From the NCBI GenBank assembly GCA_016714815.1, contig JADKBZ010000005.1, forward strand, positions 248,001 to 312,000: 64,000 nucleotides of DNA, written 5' to 3'. This document shows, one piece after another, positions 16,499 to 26,430 of the stretch. Each line of letters starts with the position of its first letter. Positions within the stretch are counted from its first letter, which is position 1. The notes beneath the pieces were generated by a model. It saw nothing but the letters and a program-made list of their open reading frames with translations. It did not search any database and was not told where the DNA came from. A program made the position numbers and the translations under genes. The DNA is from Holophagales bacterium (lineage in GTDB: Bacteria; Acidobacteriota; Thermoanaerobaculia; UBA5066).

Positions 16499-18420
16499 GG
16501 CATCTCCTCCAGGACCCTCGCCCGGCGCGGGGCCGGCGTGAGGGGATCGGGCTGCGGAGGCGCCGGGGAGCTCCCGATTCCCGCGCCGAGGCGGAGCCTC
16601 ACGACGAGGCCGTCGTGGTCGGTCAGCCGCTCGACGCGCGCCGGATCTCCCCGCCACGTCTCCGGAAAGTCGGCGCCCAGGCGCGCCGCCGCAAGGCCCG
16701 TTACGCGGGCCGCCGCGGCGCGCGACGCGAGGACGTGGTCGATGAGCTGGGCGTTCCCGTCGAAGACGTACGAGTAGCGCTCGGCGGGCGGGAGGAAGGC
16801 GTCGACGGCGCCGAGGTCGACGAGATCCGGGTCGACGAGGTCGACGCTCCGGTTCACGACGACCTGGTCGGCGGGGGCCGGCGCGCCGCGGACGGTCCCG
16901 AGGACGTCGACGAGGCCGTCGCTCACGTCGAAGGCGTTGAAGTCGCCGACCGCCAGGAGGGGCACGTCGGGGCTCGCCGCCTGGAGGCGCGAGAGGAGGC
17001 CCGCGAGGTACTCCGCCTGCGCCTGCCGCTTGGCGCGGACCCGCCGGCCGGTGGAGGAATCTTCCGCGACGCCGGTGAGGGAGCGGAGGTGGTTCACGAC
17101 GACGGTGAAGGGGACCTCGGTCCCGTCCGGGGCGGTGGCCCGGGCGGCCAGGACGAGCGGCGGCCGGTCGTTCAGCGTCGCCGCGGTGCCGGCGACGGGG
17201 TCGAGGTACGTCGTCGCCTTCCCCTCCTGGACGACCGAGCCGACCCGGACGGCGGGGGCGACGAGGAAGCCGACGTCGATTCCGCTCTGGTCGTTCCCCT
17301 CCTCGAGGAAGGCGGCGTAGCGGGGGTCGTTCCCGCCCGCGGCGAGCGCGTCGGCGGAGATGCGCGCCGCGAGCGCCTGGAGGACCGGGAGGCTCTCGAC
17401 CTCGGCGACCGCGAGGACGCCGGGCGTGCGGAGGATCGTCCGGATCGCGAGGGAGGCCTTCTTCAGCCGGGTCTCGTACGCCTCGGGGGTCAGCGTCGGG
17501 CCGGCGGCGGAGGGGGTCGCGTCGAAGAAATACTCGAGGTTCAGGAAGCCGACCGTCAGCTCGCCCGACCGGGGATGCGGAACCGCCCGGGCGGTGGACG
17601 CTCCGGATACGGCCGGCACGCTCTCCGGGAGGAGCGTGTAGGTGCGGTACGCGTAGTCGAGCGGGCCGACGAGGCCCGCGAGGGTCGACCCCGCGGCGAC
17701 GTCGAGAGCGGCGACGCCGATCAGGCCGTCGCTGTCGACGCGGAGCCGCTCGGGGTTGCCGTCGAAGCGCGGCACGCAGCAGGGGCTCCCCGCGGGGAGA
17801 GCGATCCCCGCGTCGGCCCCCGCCTCGCGGAACGGGCGGGGCGTTCCGGTGAGGACTCCGAAAAAGACGCCGTTCGACATGGCGGTCCCGTTCGCCTCGT
17901 CGACCGTCCCGCCGGTCGGCGCGACGACGAGGAGCGAGTCGACGCGGACCCGCATCCCTTCGCAGCGCTCGAGTCGGCCGGAAGGGGTGGAGGGCGAGAG
18001 GTCGGCGGCCGAGAGGACGACGGGCGACGGGAGCGCGGTTCCCAACGAGAGGAAGGTGACGCCCGGGTTCCCGGCGATCTCGGTCAGGGGCGGGCTCGCC
18101 GGATCGGACGACGGCCGGTACTCGAGGACCGTCCCCGTCACCCGCACGCGGTTCCCGACGGCCGCCGAGGACGGGGGCATCGACGAGGTGAAGACGAAGA
18201 CGCCTTCTGAGGTGAGGGGGTCCGCGTCGGCCTCCGTGTCGGGCGCCTGAAGGAAGAAGCCGTTCGTCCTGCGGGCCGTGACGACACCCGTCGTCGAGAT
18301 GGACTGGCCGGCGCGCGGGCTCTCGGCCCCCGGCCCCTGGACGTCGTGGATCGCCACATCCGCGGCGAGGAGCGGAAAGGTCGCGAGGAGGCCGGCGATG
18401 AGGAGCGAGGGAAACTGCAT
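16495..18420 (-). CDS. Secreted endonuclease/exonuclease/phosphatase-family nuclease (ExeM-like)
   Basis: 641 residues with a signal peptide (MQFPSLLIAGLLATFPLLAA). An OB-fold-like N-terminal region (GQSISTTGVVTARRTNGFFL) is followed by an EEP nuclease domain with LTVGFLNLEYFFD, VAVAEVES (metal-binding Glu), VVNHLRS, LLAVGDFNAFD and a terminal DHDGLVVRLRL. That order matches extracellular DNases of the ExeM type, which act on DNA outside the cell or in the periplasm. The frame stays open far upstream (to 20130), but that part is the antisense shadow of the cardiolipin synthase. It ends by overlapping the next gene by 4 nt. Confidence 0.82.
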   Translation of the reverse strand: MQFPSLLIAGLLATFPLLAADVAIHDVQGPGAESPRAGQSISTTGVVTARRTNGFFLQAPDTEADADPLTSEGVFVFTSSMPPSSAAVGNRVRVTGTVLEYRPSSDPASPPLTEIAGNPGVTFLSLGTALPSPVVLSAADLSPSTPSGRLERCEGMRVRVDSLLVVAPTGGTVDEANGTAMSNGVFFGVLTGTPRPFREAGADAGIALPAGSPCCVPRFDGNPERLRVDSDGLIGVAALDVAAGSTLAGLVGPLDYAYRTYTLLPESVPAVSGASTARAVPHPRSGELTVGFLNLEYFFDATPSAAGPTLTPEAYETRLKKASLAIRTILRTPGVLAVAEVESLPVLQALAARISADALAAGGNDPRYAAFLEEGNDQSGIDVGFLVAPAVRVGSVVQEGKATTYLDPVAGTAATLNDRPPLVLAARATAPDGTEVPFTVVVNHLRSLTGVAEDSSTGRRVRAKRQAQAEYLAGLLSRLQAASPDVPLLAVGDFNAFDVSDGLVDVLGTVRGAPAPADQVVVNRSVDLVDPDLVDLGAVDAFLPPAERYSYVFDGNAQLIDHVLASRAAAARVTGLAAARLGADFPETWRGDPARVERLTDHDGLVVRLRLGAGIGSSPAPPQPDPLTPAPRRARVLEEMP

Positions 18421-18434
18421 GAACGGGGGGTCCT

Positions 18435-19886
18435 TCAGAGGAGCGGGGCGAGAAGGCGGGCGAGACCGAGCCGGGCCCGCTCGGCGAATCCGCGCCGCTC
18501 GACGGAGGCGAGCGAGACCTCGCGGCTCTGGGCGAGGTCTCGCGTGAAGCGCTCCTCGAGGAGCGTGGCGAAGGCGCGGTCGAAGACGAGGGCGCCGAGC
18601 TCGAAGTTGAGGGAGAAGCTCCGGAAGTCGAGGTTGGCCGAGCCGACGAGGGCCCAGGAGCCGTCGACGACGACGGTCTTGGCGTGGAGAAAGCCCGGGA
18701 GGTACTCGAAGATCCGGACCCCGGAGCGCAGGAGCGGGCCGTAGAAGAAGCGCCCGGCCGCCTGCGCGACCGGGACGTCGCTCTCGGCCGGGACGAGGAC
18801 CCTCACGTCGAGACCCCGATAGGCGGCGTTGCAGAGGGCGTGCACCGTCGGCTCGTCGGGGACGAAGTAGGGGGTCGTCAGCCAGCAGCGCTCGAGGGCG
18901 CCGGAGAGGGCGGCGAAATAGGTGTGGGCGTTCGCGTTGGCGACCTGGTCGGGGCCGCTCGGAAGGACGGCGACGGCCGAACCACCGGGCACGGGGAGCG
19001 GGACGCTCGACGGGACGAGCCGCTCGCCCGAGGCGAAGGTCCAGTCCTCGGCGAAGACGGTCGCCAGGTCGAAGACCGCCGGCCCCGTGACCCTGAGGTG
19101 TGCGTCGCGCCACGGGCGGTTCCGGTGTCGTCGCCCGGCGCCGGAGAGAATCCAGGCGCCGCGCGCGTACTCGTCGCCGACGTTCATCCCCCCGGTGAAG
19201 CCGATCCGCTCGTCCACGACGAGGAGCTTGCGGTGGTTTCTGAGGTGGGCCGACCAGCGCCTGCGGAGCGGGTTCACCGGCAGGAACGCCTCGGCTTTCC
19301 CGCCCGCCGTGCGGAGCGCCTCGAGGCTCTCCTCCGGGATGCCGGAAGAGCCGACGGCGTCGTAGAGGAGCCTCACGTCGCATCCCGCCCGCGCCCGCTC
19401 CGCGAGCTCGGCCAGGAAGGCCCGGCCGGTTTCGTCGTCCTCGACGATGTAGTACTCGGCCCAGACCGAGCGCTGGGCCCCGCGGATCGCCTCGGTCTTC
19501 GAATCGAAGGCCCGTTCGTTGTCGAGGAGGAGCTCGACGCGGTTTCCCGCCCGCGGCGGAAGGCCCGTCAGGCGCATTCCGAGGAAGAGGACCGACCGGG
19601 CCAGCGGCGAGGCGTGGTTCACCTCCGCTGGAAGGGGCTCGCTCCCGAGGCTCCTCTGGATGGCGGCGCGCACCGCCTGCCCGGCGAGCCGCCGGCGGCG
19701 GCGGGTCGTCCGGATGCGGGGGCTCGCGAGGAGGAAGTAGGTCAGAGGGCCGACACCCGGAAGGAAGAGGATGAAGAAGATCCAGGCGAGCGTCGAGGCG
19801 ACCCCGAGGTGGCGCGTCACCGCGTGGACGAGCGCCACGGCGTCGAGCGCGAGGGCAGCGAGGGCGAGGATCTCGGTGAAGGTCAT
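18435..19886 (-). CDS. cls: Cardiolipin synthase (phospholipase D superfamily)
   Basis: 483 residues. Two N-terminal membrane helices (residues 5-22 and 30-53) are followed by two PLD domains, each with an HKD motif: H218-x-K220 in HRKLLVVD and HAKTVVVD near residue 400. Both are followed by the expected G-S/G-G-x-N residues (GFTGGMN, GSANLD). It condenses phosphatidylglycerol into cardiolipin at the inner membrane. It is 14 bp upstream of the secreted nuclease gene on the same strand, and divergent from the RsbU-like gene across 104 bp. Confidence 0.9.
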   Translation of the reverse strand: MTFTEILALAALALDAVALVHAVTRHLGVASTLAWIFFILFLPGVGPLTYFLLASPRIRTTRRRRRLAGQAVRAAIQRSLGSEPLPAEVNHASPLARSVLFLGMRLTGLPPRAGNRVELLLDNERAFDSKTEAIRGAQRSVWAEYYIVEDDETGRAFLAELAERARAGCDVRLLYDAVGSSGIPEESLEALRTAGGKAEAFLPVNPLRRRWSAHLRNHRKLLVVDERIGFTGGMNVGDEYARGAWILSGAGRRHRNRPWRDAHLRVTGPAVFDLATVFAEDWTFASGERLVPSSVPLPVPGGSAVAVLPSGPDQVANANAHTYFAALSGALERCWLTTPYFVPDEPTVHALCNAAYRGLDVRVLVPAESDVPVAQAAGRFFYGPLLRSGVRIFEYLPGFLHAKTVVVDGSWALVGSANLDFRSFSLNFELGALVFDRAFATLLEERFTRDLAQSREVSLASVERRGFAERARLGLARLLAPLL

Positions 19887-19990
19887 GCCACGGCGTTCCC
19901 GGAGATCTTAGGCTGGGACCACGGGGGCGGTGGGACGAGGTAATCTCGACGGATCTCGAAACGGGCGGCCCTCGGCCGCGGGAGTTTTCT

Positions 19991-21992
19991 TTGACCGTCA
20001 CCCGGACGTTCAAGGTCTCGGGCCTCGCGCTCCTCGCCGGCATCCTCCTCGCGAATCTGGGCGGCGAATCCGGATTCGCCGATTTCGTGAAGCTCGTCGG
20101 GGTTCTCGCGATCGTCTTCGCGGCCCCCATCTTCGCCGTCAGCGCCCTCCGCCATCTCCTGCGCGGCCTCCTCTGGAGAGTCGGCAGCCGACTCTTCGTC
20201 TCCTACCTTCTCATCGGCGTCCTCCCGCTCCTCCTCGTGGCGGGGCTCATCGCGGCGGCGCTCTTCATCCTGGCGGGCCAGTCCGGGGCACGCCGGGCCG
20301 AGACGCGGCTCCTCGCCCGCCTCGACGCCCTCGAGGCGAAGGCGTCGGAGTTCGCGGGGCGCGAGAGGATCCGCCGCCCCGAGGCGGCCACCGGGAGCGG
20401 CTCGTTCGACGGATGGGCCCTCCTTCCCACGACCGGCCCCGCCGAAGGGGAAGGCCCGCTCGGAACCGATCTCGGAAAGCTCGCCGTCGGGGAGAAGGGT
20501 CTCCGCGCGTTCGTTCGGGGCGGAGAGAAGTACTTCCTCCTCGTGGCGCGACGAACGAAGGCAGGCCTCCTGCACCTTTACCGGAACGCCGACGTCGGGC
20601 TCGAGGACGAGCTCTCGGCCGAAGCGGGACTGAACGTGCGGTTCGGGCTGGGAAAGACCGAAAAGAACGCCGGGGAGACGTCCGCGGGGGTGGACGGGAA
20701 AAAGGGAACGGTCAAGGTCACGTCCCCCGGGCGAACGACGCATTTCTCGTCGCTCAACACGGACGAGCGCAAAGAGCGGGGCGGCAAGAAGCCCGGCCCC
20801 GCGGACCACGGGCTGGTCGTCTGGTTCCTGCCGCTCGACCTCCCGACCCTCGACGCGGCGACCGGGGCCGCGGAGAAAGACGAGGGGGCCGCCCTCCTCG
20901 TCAGGACCTCGATACCCGCCGAGTTCCTGAGCCTGTTCGGCGGGGACCCGCCTCGCGAGCTCCGGAGACGGGGCGGGCTCCATCGCGGTCGCCCTCCTGA
21001 AGTCCCTCGGCGTCGCCACGGGGATCGTCTATTTCCTGGCCCTCCTCGTCGCCTCGGTCCTCGTCTTTCGGATCGCCCGAGCCGCCCGGCGCCTCTCGCA
21101 CGGTTTCGCCCAGATCGAGAAAGGGAACTTCGGCGTCCGGGAGAAGCTCCGCGGCCGCGACCAGCTCGCGGGCCTGGTGAACAGCTTCAACGACATGGCG
21201 GGGCACCTGGAGACGAGCATGGCGGCCCGGGCCGAGGCCGAGGCGCTCGGGAGGGAGCTGGCGATCGCACGCGACCTCCAGCGCCGCCTCCTCCCCTCTC
21301 CGGAGTTCGCCTTCCCCGGCGTCGAGCTCGCGGCCGACTTCCGCCCCGCCGCCGCGATCGGCGGCGACTTCTACCACTTCCTCGGCGAAGGGGAGACGCG
21401 CCTGACCGTCGTCATCGCCGACGTCGCAGGGCACGGCCTCCCCGCGGGAATCGTCATGGCCTCGGCGCTCGCGAGCCTGTCGGCCCTCTCGCGCGGCGGG
21501 ACCGACACGCCGACCCTCCTCGCCCACCTCGACGAAGAAGTCCGCCGGACGACGGAGCGGCGGGCGTTCGTCACCCTCGCCCACGTGAGGTTCGACCTCG
21601 TGGGCCGGACGGCCGAGTTCACGAACGCCGGGCACATCTACCCCTACCGCGTCGCTCCCGACGGAACGGTCACCTCGGTCGAGAACCCTTCGAAGCCCCT
21701 CGGCGCGGGGCGGCCGGTCGACCGGGTGACGGTCACCGTCCCGCTCGTCGACGGCGAGGTCTGGGTGCTCCTCTCCGACGGCGTCGTGGAGGCGATGACT
21801 CCCGACGGGAGCGAGGCGTTCGGCTTCGAGAGGCTCGAGCAGGCGCTCGCGCGCTCCGGCGGCAAGGGACCGCACGAGGTCCTCGAATCGGTCCTCTCCG
21901 AATGGCGGGCCCTCACGGGCGGCGACGACCCCGACGACGACCGGACGGTCGTCGTCGTGAAGATTCTCGCCCCGGCCGCGACCGCCCCCTGA
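19991..21992 (+). pseudogene. RsbU-like PP2C/SpoIIE phosphatase with membrane sensor and HAMP, one frameshift
   Basis: TTG 19991 (GGGAG ribosome-binding site 7 bases upstream) starts a frame with two or three N-terminal helices and a large extracytoplasmic sensor. The frame is lost near 20940-20950 at a GGGG run. The next frame continues the same protein: membrane helix VATGIVYFLALLVASVLVF, HAMP linker IEKGNFGVREKLRG, coiled coil, then the SpoIIE phosphatase domain (AIGGDFYHF, IADVAGHGLPAG, LLSDGVVEA, DDRTVVVV). Such proteins dephosphorylate anti-sigma antagonists in partner-switching. No partner gene is adjacent. One extra base explains the break, so a sequencing indel is as likely as real decay. 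Confidence 0.75.
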
Positions 21993-22010
21993 AGGGCGCC
22001 CGCGGCGGCG

Positions 22011-23483
22011 CTACCTCAGCCGCGCGAAGTCGATGAACCCCCGCTCGACGTCCGTCGACAGGAGCGTCACCGTCACCCGGTCGCCGACGTCGAGCCCGGC
22101 CGCGCCCCGCTCGATCCGCCCCTCGACCGGCGGCGAGAAGAGCCGCGCCCAGGTTCCTTTCTCGCTGGCCCCGGTGACGACCCCGTCGAACCGGTCGCCG
22201 ATCCGGGCGGAGAGGAGGAGCGCGGCGGCCGACTTTCTGAGGTGCCGCTCGACCTTGTTCGCGTCGTTCTCCTTCTCGGTGCAGTGCCGCGCCAGGTCGT
22301 CGAGCGCCGCCACCGTGTAGGGAGACGTCGAGCCGGCCAGGGCCGCCTTCAGGAGCCGCTGCGTCAGGAGGTCGGGGTAGCGGCGGTTCGGCGCGGTGGA
22401 GTGCGTGTAGTCCTTCACGGCGAGGCCGAAGTGCCCGGGGGCTTCCTCCCCCGGCCTCTCGACGACGTACTCGCCCGCCCCCATGAGCTTCACGATCACG
22501 AGGGAGAGGTCCGGGAAACGGAGGGGATCCGCCTTCCGGCGTCCCGCCAGGAACGTCGCGAGCGCACGGCTGTCGGGCTCCGGAGGGAGCGCCTCGCCGT
22601 ACTCCGCCGCGACCGCGACGATCCGCGCCCAGCGCGCCGGCTCCCGCACGACGCGGCGGAGGGAAGGAAGCCCCTTCTTTGCGAGGAAGCGCGCCGTCGC
22701 CCCGTTCGCCGCCACCATCAGGTTCTCGATGAGCTCCTTGGAGCGGCTCGGCTCCTGCGGCAGGAGGTCGACGAGGGCGCCTCCGTCGAAGACGGGGCGC
22801 GCCTCGGTCGATTGCAGGACGAGCGAGCCCTGCTCGCGCCGGACCTCCTTCAGCGCCTGCGCGACCTCGTCCTGCATCCGGACCTGCTCCTCCATTCCCG
22901 GAGTCGCGGCGATCCGATCGGGCATCGGACCCTCGCCGTCCAGCCAGGCCGCGACCGCGTCGTAGGTGAGCCGGGCGTGGTTTCGGACCCGGGCGCGGCT
23001 CACGCTCGAGCTCGAGACGGCGCCCCCGGGCTCGACCACCAGCTCGATGACGATCGCGAGCCGGTCCCCGTCCTCGTTCAGCGAGGTGAGGTCGTAGGAG
23101 AGCCGCTCGGGAAGCATGGGGAAGGTGCCGCCCACGGTGTAGACCGAGGTCGTGTTCGTCCGCGCGTGGCCATCCACCTTCGAGCCGTCGCGGACGAGGG
23201 CGTCCACGTCGGCGATGGCGACGAGCAGCCGGACCGCTCCCGACGGGAGTCGCTCGGAAGCCGACAGCTGGTCGAGGTCGCGGGAGTCGTCGTTGTCGAT
23301 CGAGAACCAGGGGAGGCCGGTCAGGTCCCGGATCGCCCCGTCCCCGTCGGCGGCGCCCGCGTCGAGCGCCTCCACCTCGGCGAGGACCCCGGGCTCGAAG
23401 TCGGGAGCGAACCCGCGCTCGCGCATCGCGCGGTGGGCGATGGCGGCGAGGTCGTGGCGGTGGCTGGCGGCGTGCTGGCTCAT
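22011..23483 (-). CDS. RNB-domain ribonuclease (RNase II/R family)
   Basis: 490 residues. The RNB domain carries the metal-binding aspartates in IDNDDSRDLDQL, then YDLTSLNEDGDRLAIVIE and the HSTAPNRRYPDLL block near the end of the domain. A short C-terminal S1-like barrel follows (GDRFDGVVTGASEKGTWARL). The N-terminal cold-shock domains of RNase R/II are absent, giving a compact enzyme. It should degrade RNA 3' to 5' in the cytoplasm. No strong ribosome-binding site precedes ATG 23483. It is divergent from the potassium-channel gene across 60 bp. Confidence 0.87.
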   Translation of the reverse strand: MSQHAASHRHDLAAIAHRAMRERGFAPDFEPGVLAEVEALDAGAADGDGAIRDLTGLPWFSIDNDDSRDLDQLSASERLPSGAVRLLVAIADVDALVRDGSKVDGHARTNTTSVYTVGGTFPMLPERLSYDLTSLNEDGDRLAIVIELVVEPGGAVSSSSVSRARVRNHARLTYDAVAAWLDGEGPMPDRIAATPGMEEQVRMQDEVAQALKEVRREQGSLVLQSTEARPVFDGGALVDLLPQEPSRSKELIENLMVAANGATARFLAKKGLPSLRRVVREPARWARIVAVAAEYGEALPPEPDSRALATFLAGRRKADPLRFPDLSLVIVKLMGAGEYVVERPGEEAPGHFGLAVKDYTHSTAPNRRYPDLLTQRLLKAALAGSTSPYTVAALDDLARHCTEKENDANKVERHLRKSAAALLLSARIGDRFDGVVTGASEKGTWARLFSPPVEGRIERGAAGLDVGDRVTVTLLSTDVERGFIDFARLR

Positions 23484-23543
23484 GGGGGAAGTATCCCCCC
23501 GAGGGGCGGACAGCGGTCCTTCGTCCGGCTATCCTCGGCCGCG

Positions 23544-24479
23544 ATGGGCTGGCGGCGCGGCGACGAGGAGAAGGACCTGGGGCTCGGCTCCGTCGTGGCC
23601 GAACGGAGCCGCGAGCGCTTCCTCAACAAGGACGGCAGCTTCAACGTCGTGCGGCGCGGCCTGCCGTTCCTGGATTCGCTGAGCCCCTACCACGTCCTCC
23701 TCACGATGTCGTGGACGCGTTTCCACGTGGTTCTCCTCGGCTCCTACCTCCTCGCGAACGGCGTCTTCGCCCTCGCCTTCCTCGCGTGCGGCCCCGCCGC
23801 GCTCGAAGGCGTGCAGAACCTCGGCACCGGCTTCGCCCGCGCGTTCTTCTTCAGCGTCGAGACGTTCTCGACGATCGGCTTCGGCAACATCACTCCCGTC
23901 GGCGTCCTGGCGAACGTCGTGATGACGGCGGAGGCGCTCGTGGGCCTTCTCTGGGTGGCGATGGCGACGGGCCTCCTGTTCGCCCGCTTCTCGCGACCGA
24001 CGGCGCAGATCCTCTTCAGCCGGAGCGCGGTCGTCGCGCCGTACCGCGGCATCACGGCCCTCATGTTCCGCGTCGCCAACGGCCGGACGAACCAGCTCAT
24101 CGACCTTCGGGCCCGGGTGATGCTGGGCCACTTCGTGACCGAGAACGGACGCAAGGTGCGGAAGTTCGACAATCTGACGCTCGAGCGGGCGGAGGTGATG
24201 TTCTTCCCGCTCAGCTGGACGGTCGTCCACCCGATCGACGAGACGAGCCCGCTCTGGGAGCTCGACGCGGACGGGGTGCGGGCCGCGGACGCCGAGCTCC
24301 TGATCCTCCTCTCCGGAATCGACGAGACCTTCTCCCAGACCGTCCACACGCGCACCTCCTACAAGCCGGACGAGATCGTCTGGAACGCGCGTTTCGTCGG
24401 GATCTTCGACTCGCCGAAGGAGGGGGAGCACCTCGCCATCGACCTTCGCCGGCTGAGCGAGGTCGAGCCCCTCTCCTGA
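23544..24479 (+). CDS. KirBac-type inward-rectifier potassium channel
   Basis: 311 residues. The slide helix and outer helix precede a pore loop with filter T110-IGFG-N; the inner helix follows (VMTAEALVGLLWVAMATGL). The C-terminal immunoglobulin-like domain is typical: FRVANGRTNQLIDLRARVML, a DET-SPLW turn, and TSYKPDEIVWNARF. The filter GFG instead of GYG is common in this family. It should conduct K+ across the inner membrane with cytoplasmic-domain gating. It has its own short divergent promoter region shared with the RNB nuclease. Confidence 0.9.
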   Translation: MGWRRGDEEKDLGLGSVVAERSRERFLNKDGSFNVVRRGLPFLDSLSPYHVLLTMSWTRFHVVLLGSYLLANGVFALAFLACGPAALEGVQNLGTGFARAFFFSVETFSTIGFGNITPVGVLANVVMTAEALVGLLWVAMATGLLFARFSRPTAQILFSRSAVVAPYRGITALMFRVANGRTNQLIDLRARVMLGHFVTENGRKVRKFDNLTLERAEVMFFPLSWTVVHPIDETSPLWELDADGVRAADAELLILLSGIDETFSQTVHTRTSYKPDEIVWNARFVGIFDSPKEGEHLAIDLRRLSEVEPLS

Positions 24480-24600
24480 CGGCTCCTCGGCCCTTCGGGC
24501 GATGGCTCCCGATGGCCCCGGCGGCGTCAGGGTTCGCGTGGCCCGGGCGCCCGCTCGCCGCAAGGAGTCCACTCCGGGCCGTGCGACGGGAGATATATAG

Positions 24601-25119
24601 TTGCCGCGCGTGACGAGAGTGCCGACACCGGTTCCGGGAGCCTGGCGGACAGGCACGTGGCGACACGAGACACGCGTCGCGGCGGTGGCCTTCGCGCTCC
24701 TTCTCGCCACGCCCCTGACGGCAACGGTCTGGACCCGGAGCAACGTCCTGGTCCAGATCCCCAAGGGCGCCCGACGGATCGAGGTCGCGAACGCGTCGTA
24801 CGCCGCCCGGGACTGGGCCGTGGCGGTGAAGGCGATCGAGCTGAAAGAAACGTCCCGTCCCGTCCAGGGAAACATCACGGTCACCTGGGTCTTCCACTAC
24901 ACGAACACCGACAGCCAGCCCCACTACGCCGCGCTGAGCATCCGGTGCCTCGACGCACGCCGGTCGGAACGAGCCCGATTCGAAACGACGATGACGCTCG
25001 AGGCGAACCGGGCCGGCGGCGGAACCGTCGAGATCTCCTCCAGTGTGCGCGAGGACGACTGGAAGGCCTCGTCTCTCGCCAGGGTGGTGGTCGACTTCCT
25101 GTCCGCAAAGGAAGGCTGA
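24601..25119 (+). CDS. Hypothetical secreted protein, about 170 residues
   Basis: A hydrophobic segment (AAVAFALLLATPLTATVW) after basic residues suggests a signal peptide or membrane anchor. The rest is beta-rich (NITVTWVFHYTN, TTMTLEANRAGGGTVEI) and could be an Ig-like or lipoprotein-type fold. The start is TTG 24601 with a GGGAG site, but GTG 24610 or 24619 are possible. I do not recognise the family. It is transcribed towards the chemosensory cluster; a GACGCC-TGC-GGCGTC hairpin (25142-25156) lies between the convergent ends. Confidence 0.55.
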   Translation: MPRVTRVPTPVPGAWRTGTWRHETRVAAVAFALLLATPLTATVWTRSNVLVQIPKGARRIEVANASYAARDWAVAVKAIELKETSRPVQGNITVTWVFHYTNTDSQPHYAALSIRCLDARRSERARFETTMTLEANRAGGGTVEISSSVREDDWKASSLARVVVDFLSAKEG

Positions 25120-25174
25120 GCGGCCTCTCCCCGGGGTTTCCGACGCCTGCGGCGTCTTCCGCGGAGGCGGCCCG

Positions 25175-26428
25175 TCAGGCCAGCATCCGCCGCGCGACCT
25201 CCCTCAGCGTGAGGTTCTCCAGGGTCACCGCCACCTGGCGCGCCAGGACGAGGAGGGCCCGGGCCTCGGGCTCTTTTCCCAGCGGGGTCTGGCAGACGAG
25301 GATCAGGGAGACCGTCCCGAGGACGCTGAGCGGAACCGCCAGGACGGGTATCGCTCCGGGAGCGTCCGTCGCCGTCGGCGCAAGCCCCCCGCGCGAGGTC
25401 GGCTCGACGAGCCCGGTGTAGGCCTTCCCGTCCTGGACGATCAGGTCGAACAGGGGACTCTCTCCCGGCGAGTAGTGGGTCTTCGGGGCCGCGTCCCGCT
25501 CCGGGACGCAGCCGATGCCGCTCCCGAACTGGCCCAGCAGGCGGAAGGCGTCCTTGTCGCGCATGACGAGGCCACCGTCGGAGTAGAGCTCGCTGGCGTA
25601 ACGGAGCAGGAGGAGACCCATCTCCCCCCGGCCCTGCGCGGCGAACAGCTCCTCCGTGAGCGAGAGGAAGGTGACGGCCGATCTCGCCCTGTCCGTCTCC
25701 GCCGGGTCGGGGCCCGCGACGCTGGAAGGGTCGAACCAGCGAGCCGGTTGCACGGTCCCGGCCTCGGCGCCCGGCCGAACGGTGGAGTCTCGCGCCTCCT
25801 CGACGCGGCCCGATGCCAGGCTCCTCGCGTCCGCCTGTGCCGGCCCGTTCACCTCGATCGCCCGGCGGGACCGCTCCACCTCGAGGTGGCGCTTGTCCTG
25901 GAGGAGGCTCGCCTCCAGCAGCAGGTGGCGCGGCTCGACCCCCTCGTCGAGGACGAGGTCGGCGGTGAAATCGGGCACGCCCCGCCCGAGAGAGACGACG
26001 CCGACCCGAAAGACGAACTGGGTGTCTTCCCAGGACATCATCTGCTCGATCGCCTGGGCCATCTGCTCCTTGACCACGCCCTCGACCCTTCGGCGCGTCG
26101 TGAAGCCGAGGTCGACGAGGGCATCGCCGAGCCTCATCCCGGGGTAGCGGGCCAGGTGCCCCAGCGCCTCGTGGAGCTTCACGGGAGAAACCTCTCCTGC
26201 CTGGACGAGCCTTTCGCCGAGGGTCTGGTGCGACTCGCTCGTCAGCGCCTGGACGATCTGCCCGTTTCGGAAGACGACGATGCCGGTCGCCGAGTCGTCC
26301 CGGGTGAGGAAGACGGCGCCGCTCTTGCCGCTGACCTGGAGAACCTGGAGGATGTCGCCGAGAGGGAAGTCCTCCAGCTGGCCCTCGAGGATCGTCGAAT
26401 TGTCGTGGGGCTGGAACGCTTGGGTCAC
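25175..26428 (-). CDS. PATAN (DUF4388) domain protein of the chemosensory cluster
   Basis: 417 residues. The N-terminus ILEGQLEDFPLGDILQVLQ, followed by SGAVFLTRDD and GQIVQALTS, is the DUF4388/PATAN start, extended by the helical LGERLVQAGEV and RLGDALVDLGF repeats also seen in type IV pilus and gliding regulators. A variable linker leads to a second domain resembling a GAF or similar sensor (ILVCQTPLG, LARQVAVTLEN). PATAN domains commonly mediate interactions in response-regulator and chemosensory networks. It ends the cluster and starts 2 nt after the GAF gene stops, so the two are probably co-translated partners. Confidence 0.75.
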   Translation of the reverse strand: MTQAFQPHDNSTILEGQLEDFPLGDILQVLQVSGKSGAVFLTRDDSATGIVVFRNGQIVQALTSESHQTLGERLVQAGEVSPVKLHEALGHLARYPGMRLGDALVDLGFTTRRRVEGVVKEQMAQAIEQMMSWEDTQFVFRVGVVSLGRGVPDFTADLVLDEGVEPRHLLLEASLLQDKRHLEVERSRRAIEVNGPAQADARSLASGRVEEARDSTVRPGAEAGTVQPARWFDPSSVAGPDPAETDRARSAVTFLSLTEELFAAQGRGEMGLLLLRYASELYSDGGLVMRDKDAFRLLGQFGSGIGCVPERDAAPKTHYSPGESPLFDLIVQDGKAYTGLVEPTSRGGLAPTATDAPGAIPVLAVPLSVLGTVSLILVCQTPLGKEPEARALLVLARQVAVTLENLTLREVARRMLA

Positions 26429-26430
26429 GA

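Noticed and set aside
18421..20130. N-terminal extension of the secreted nuclease to a 1211-residue protein
   Set aside because: The extension overlaps cardiolipin synthase on the same strand in another frame; the ATG at 18420 gives a proper signal peptide.
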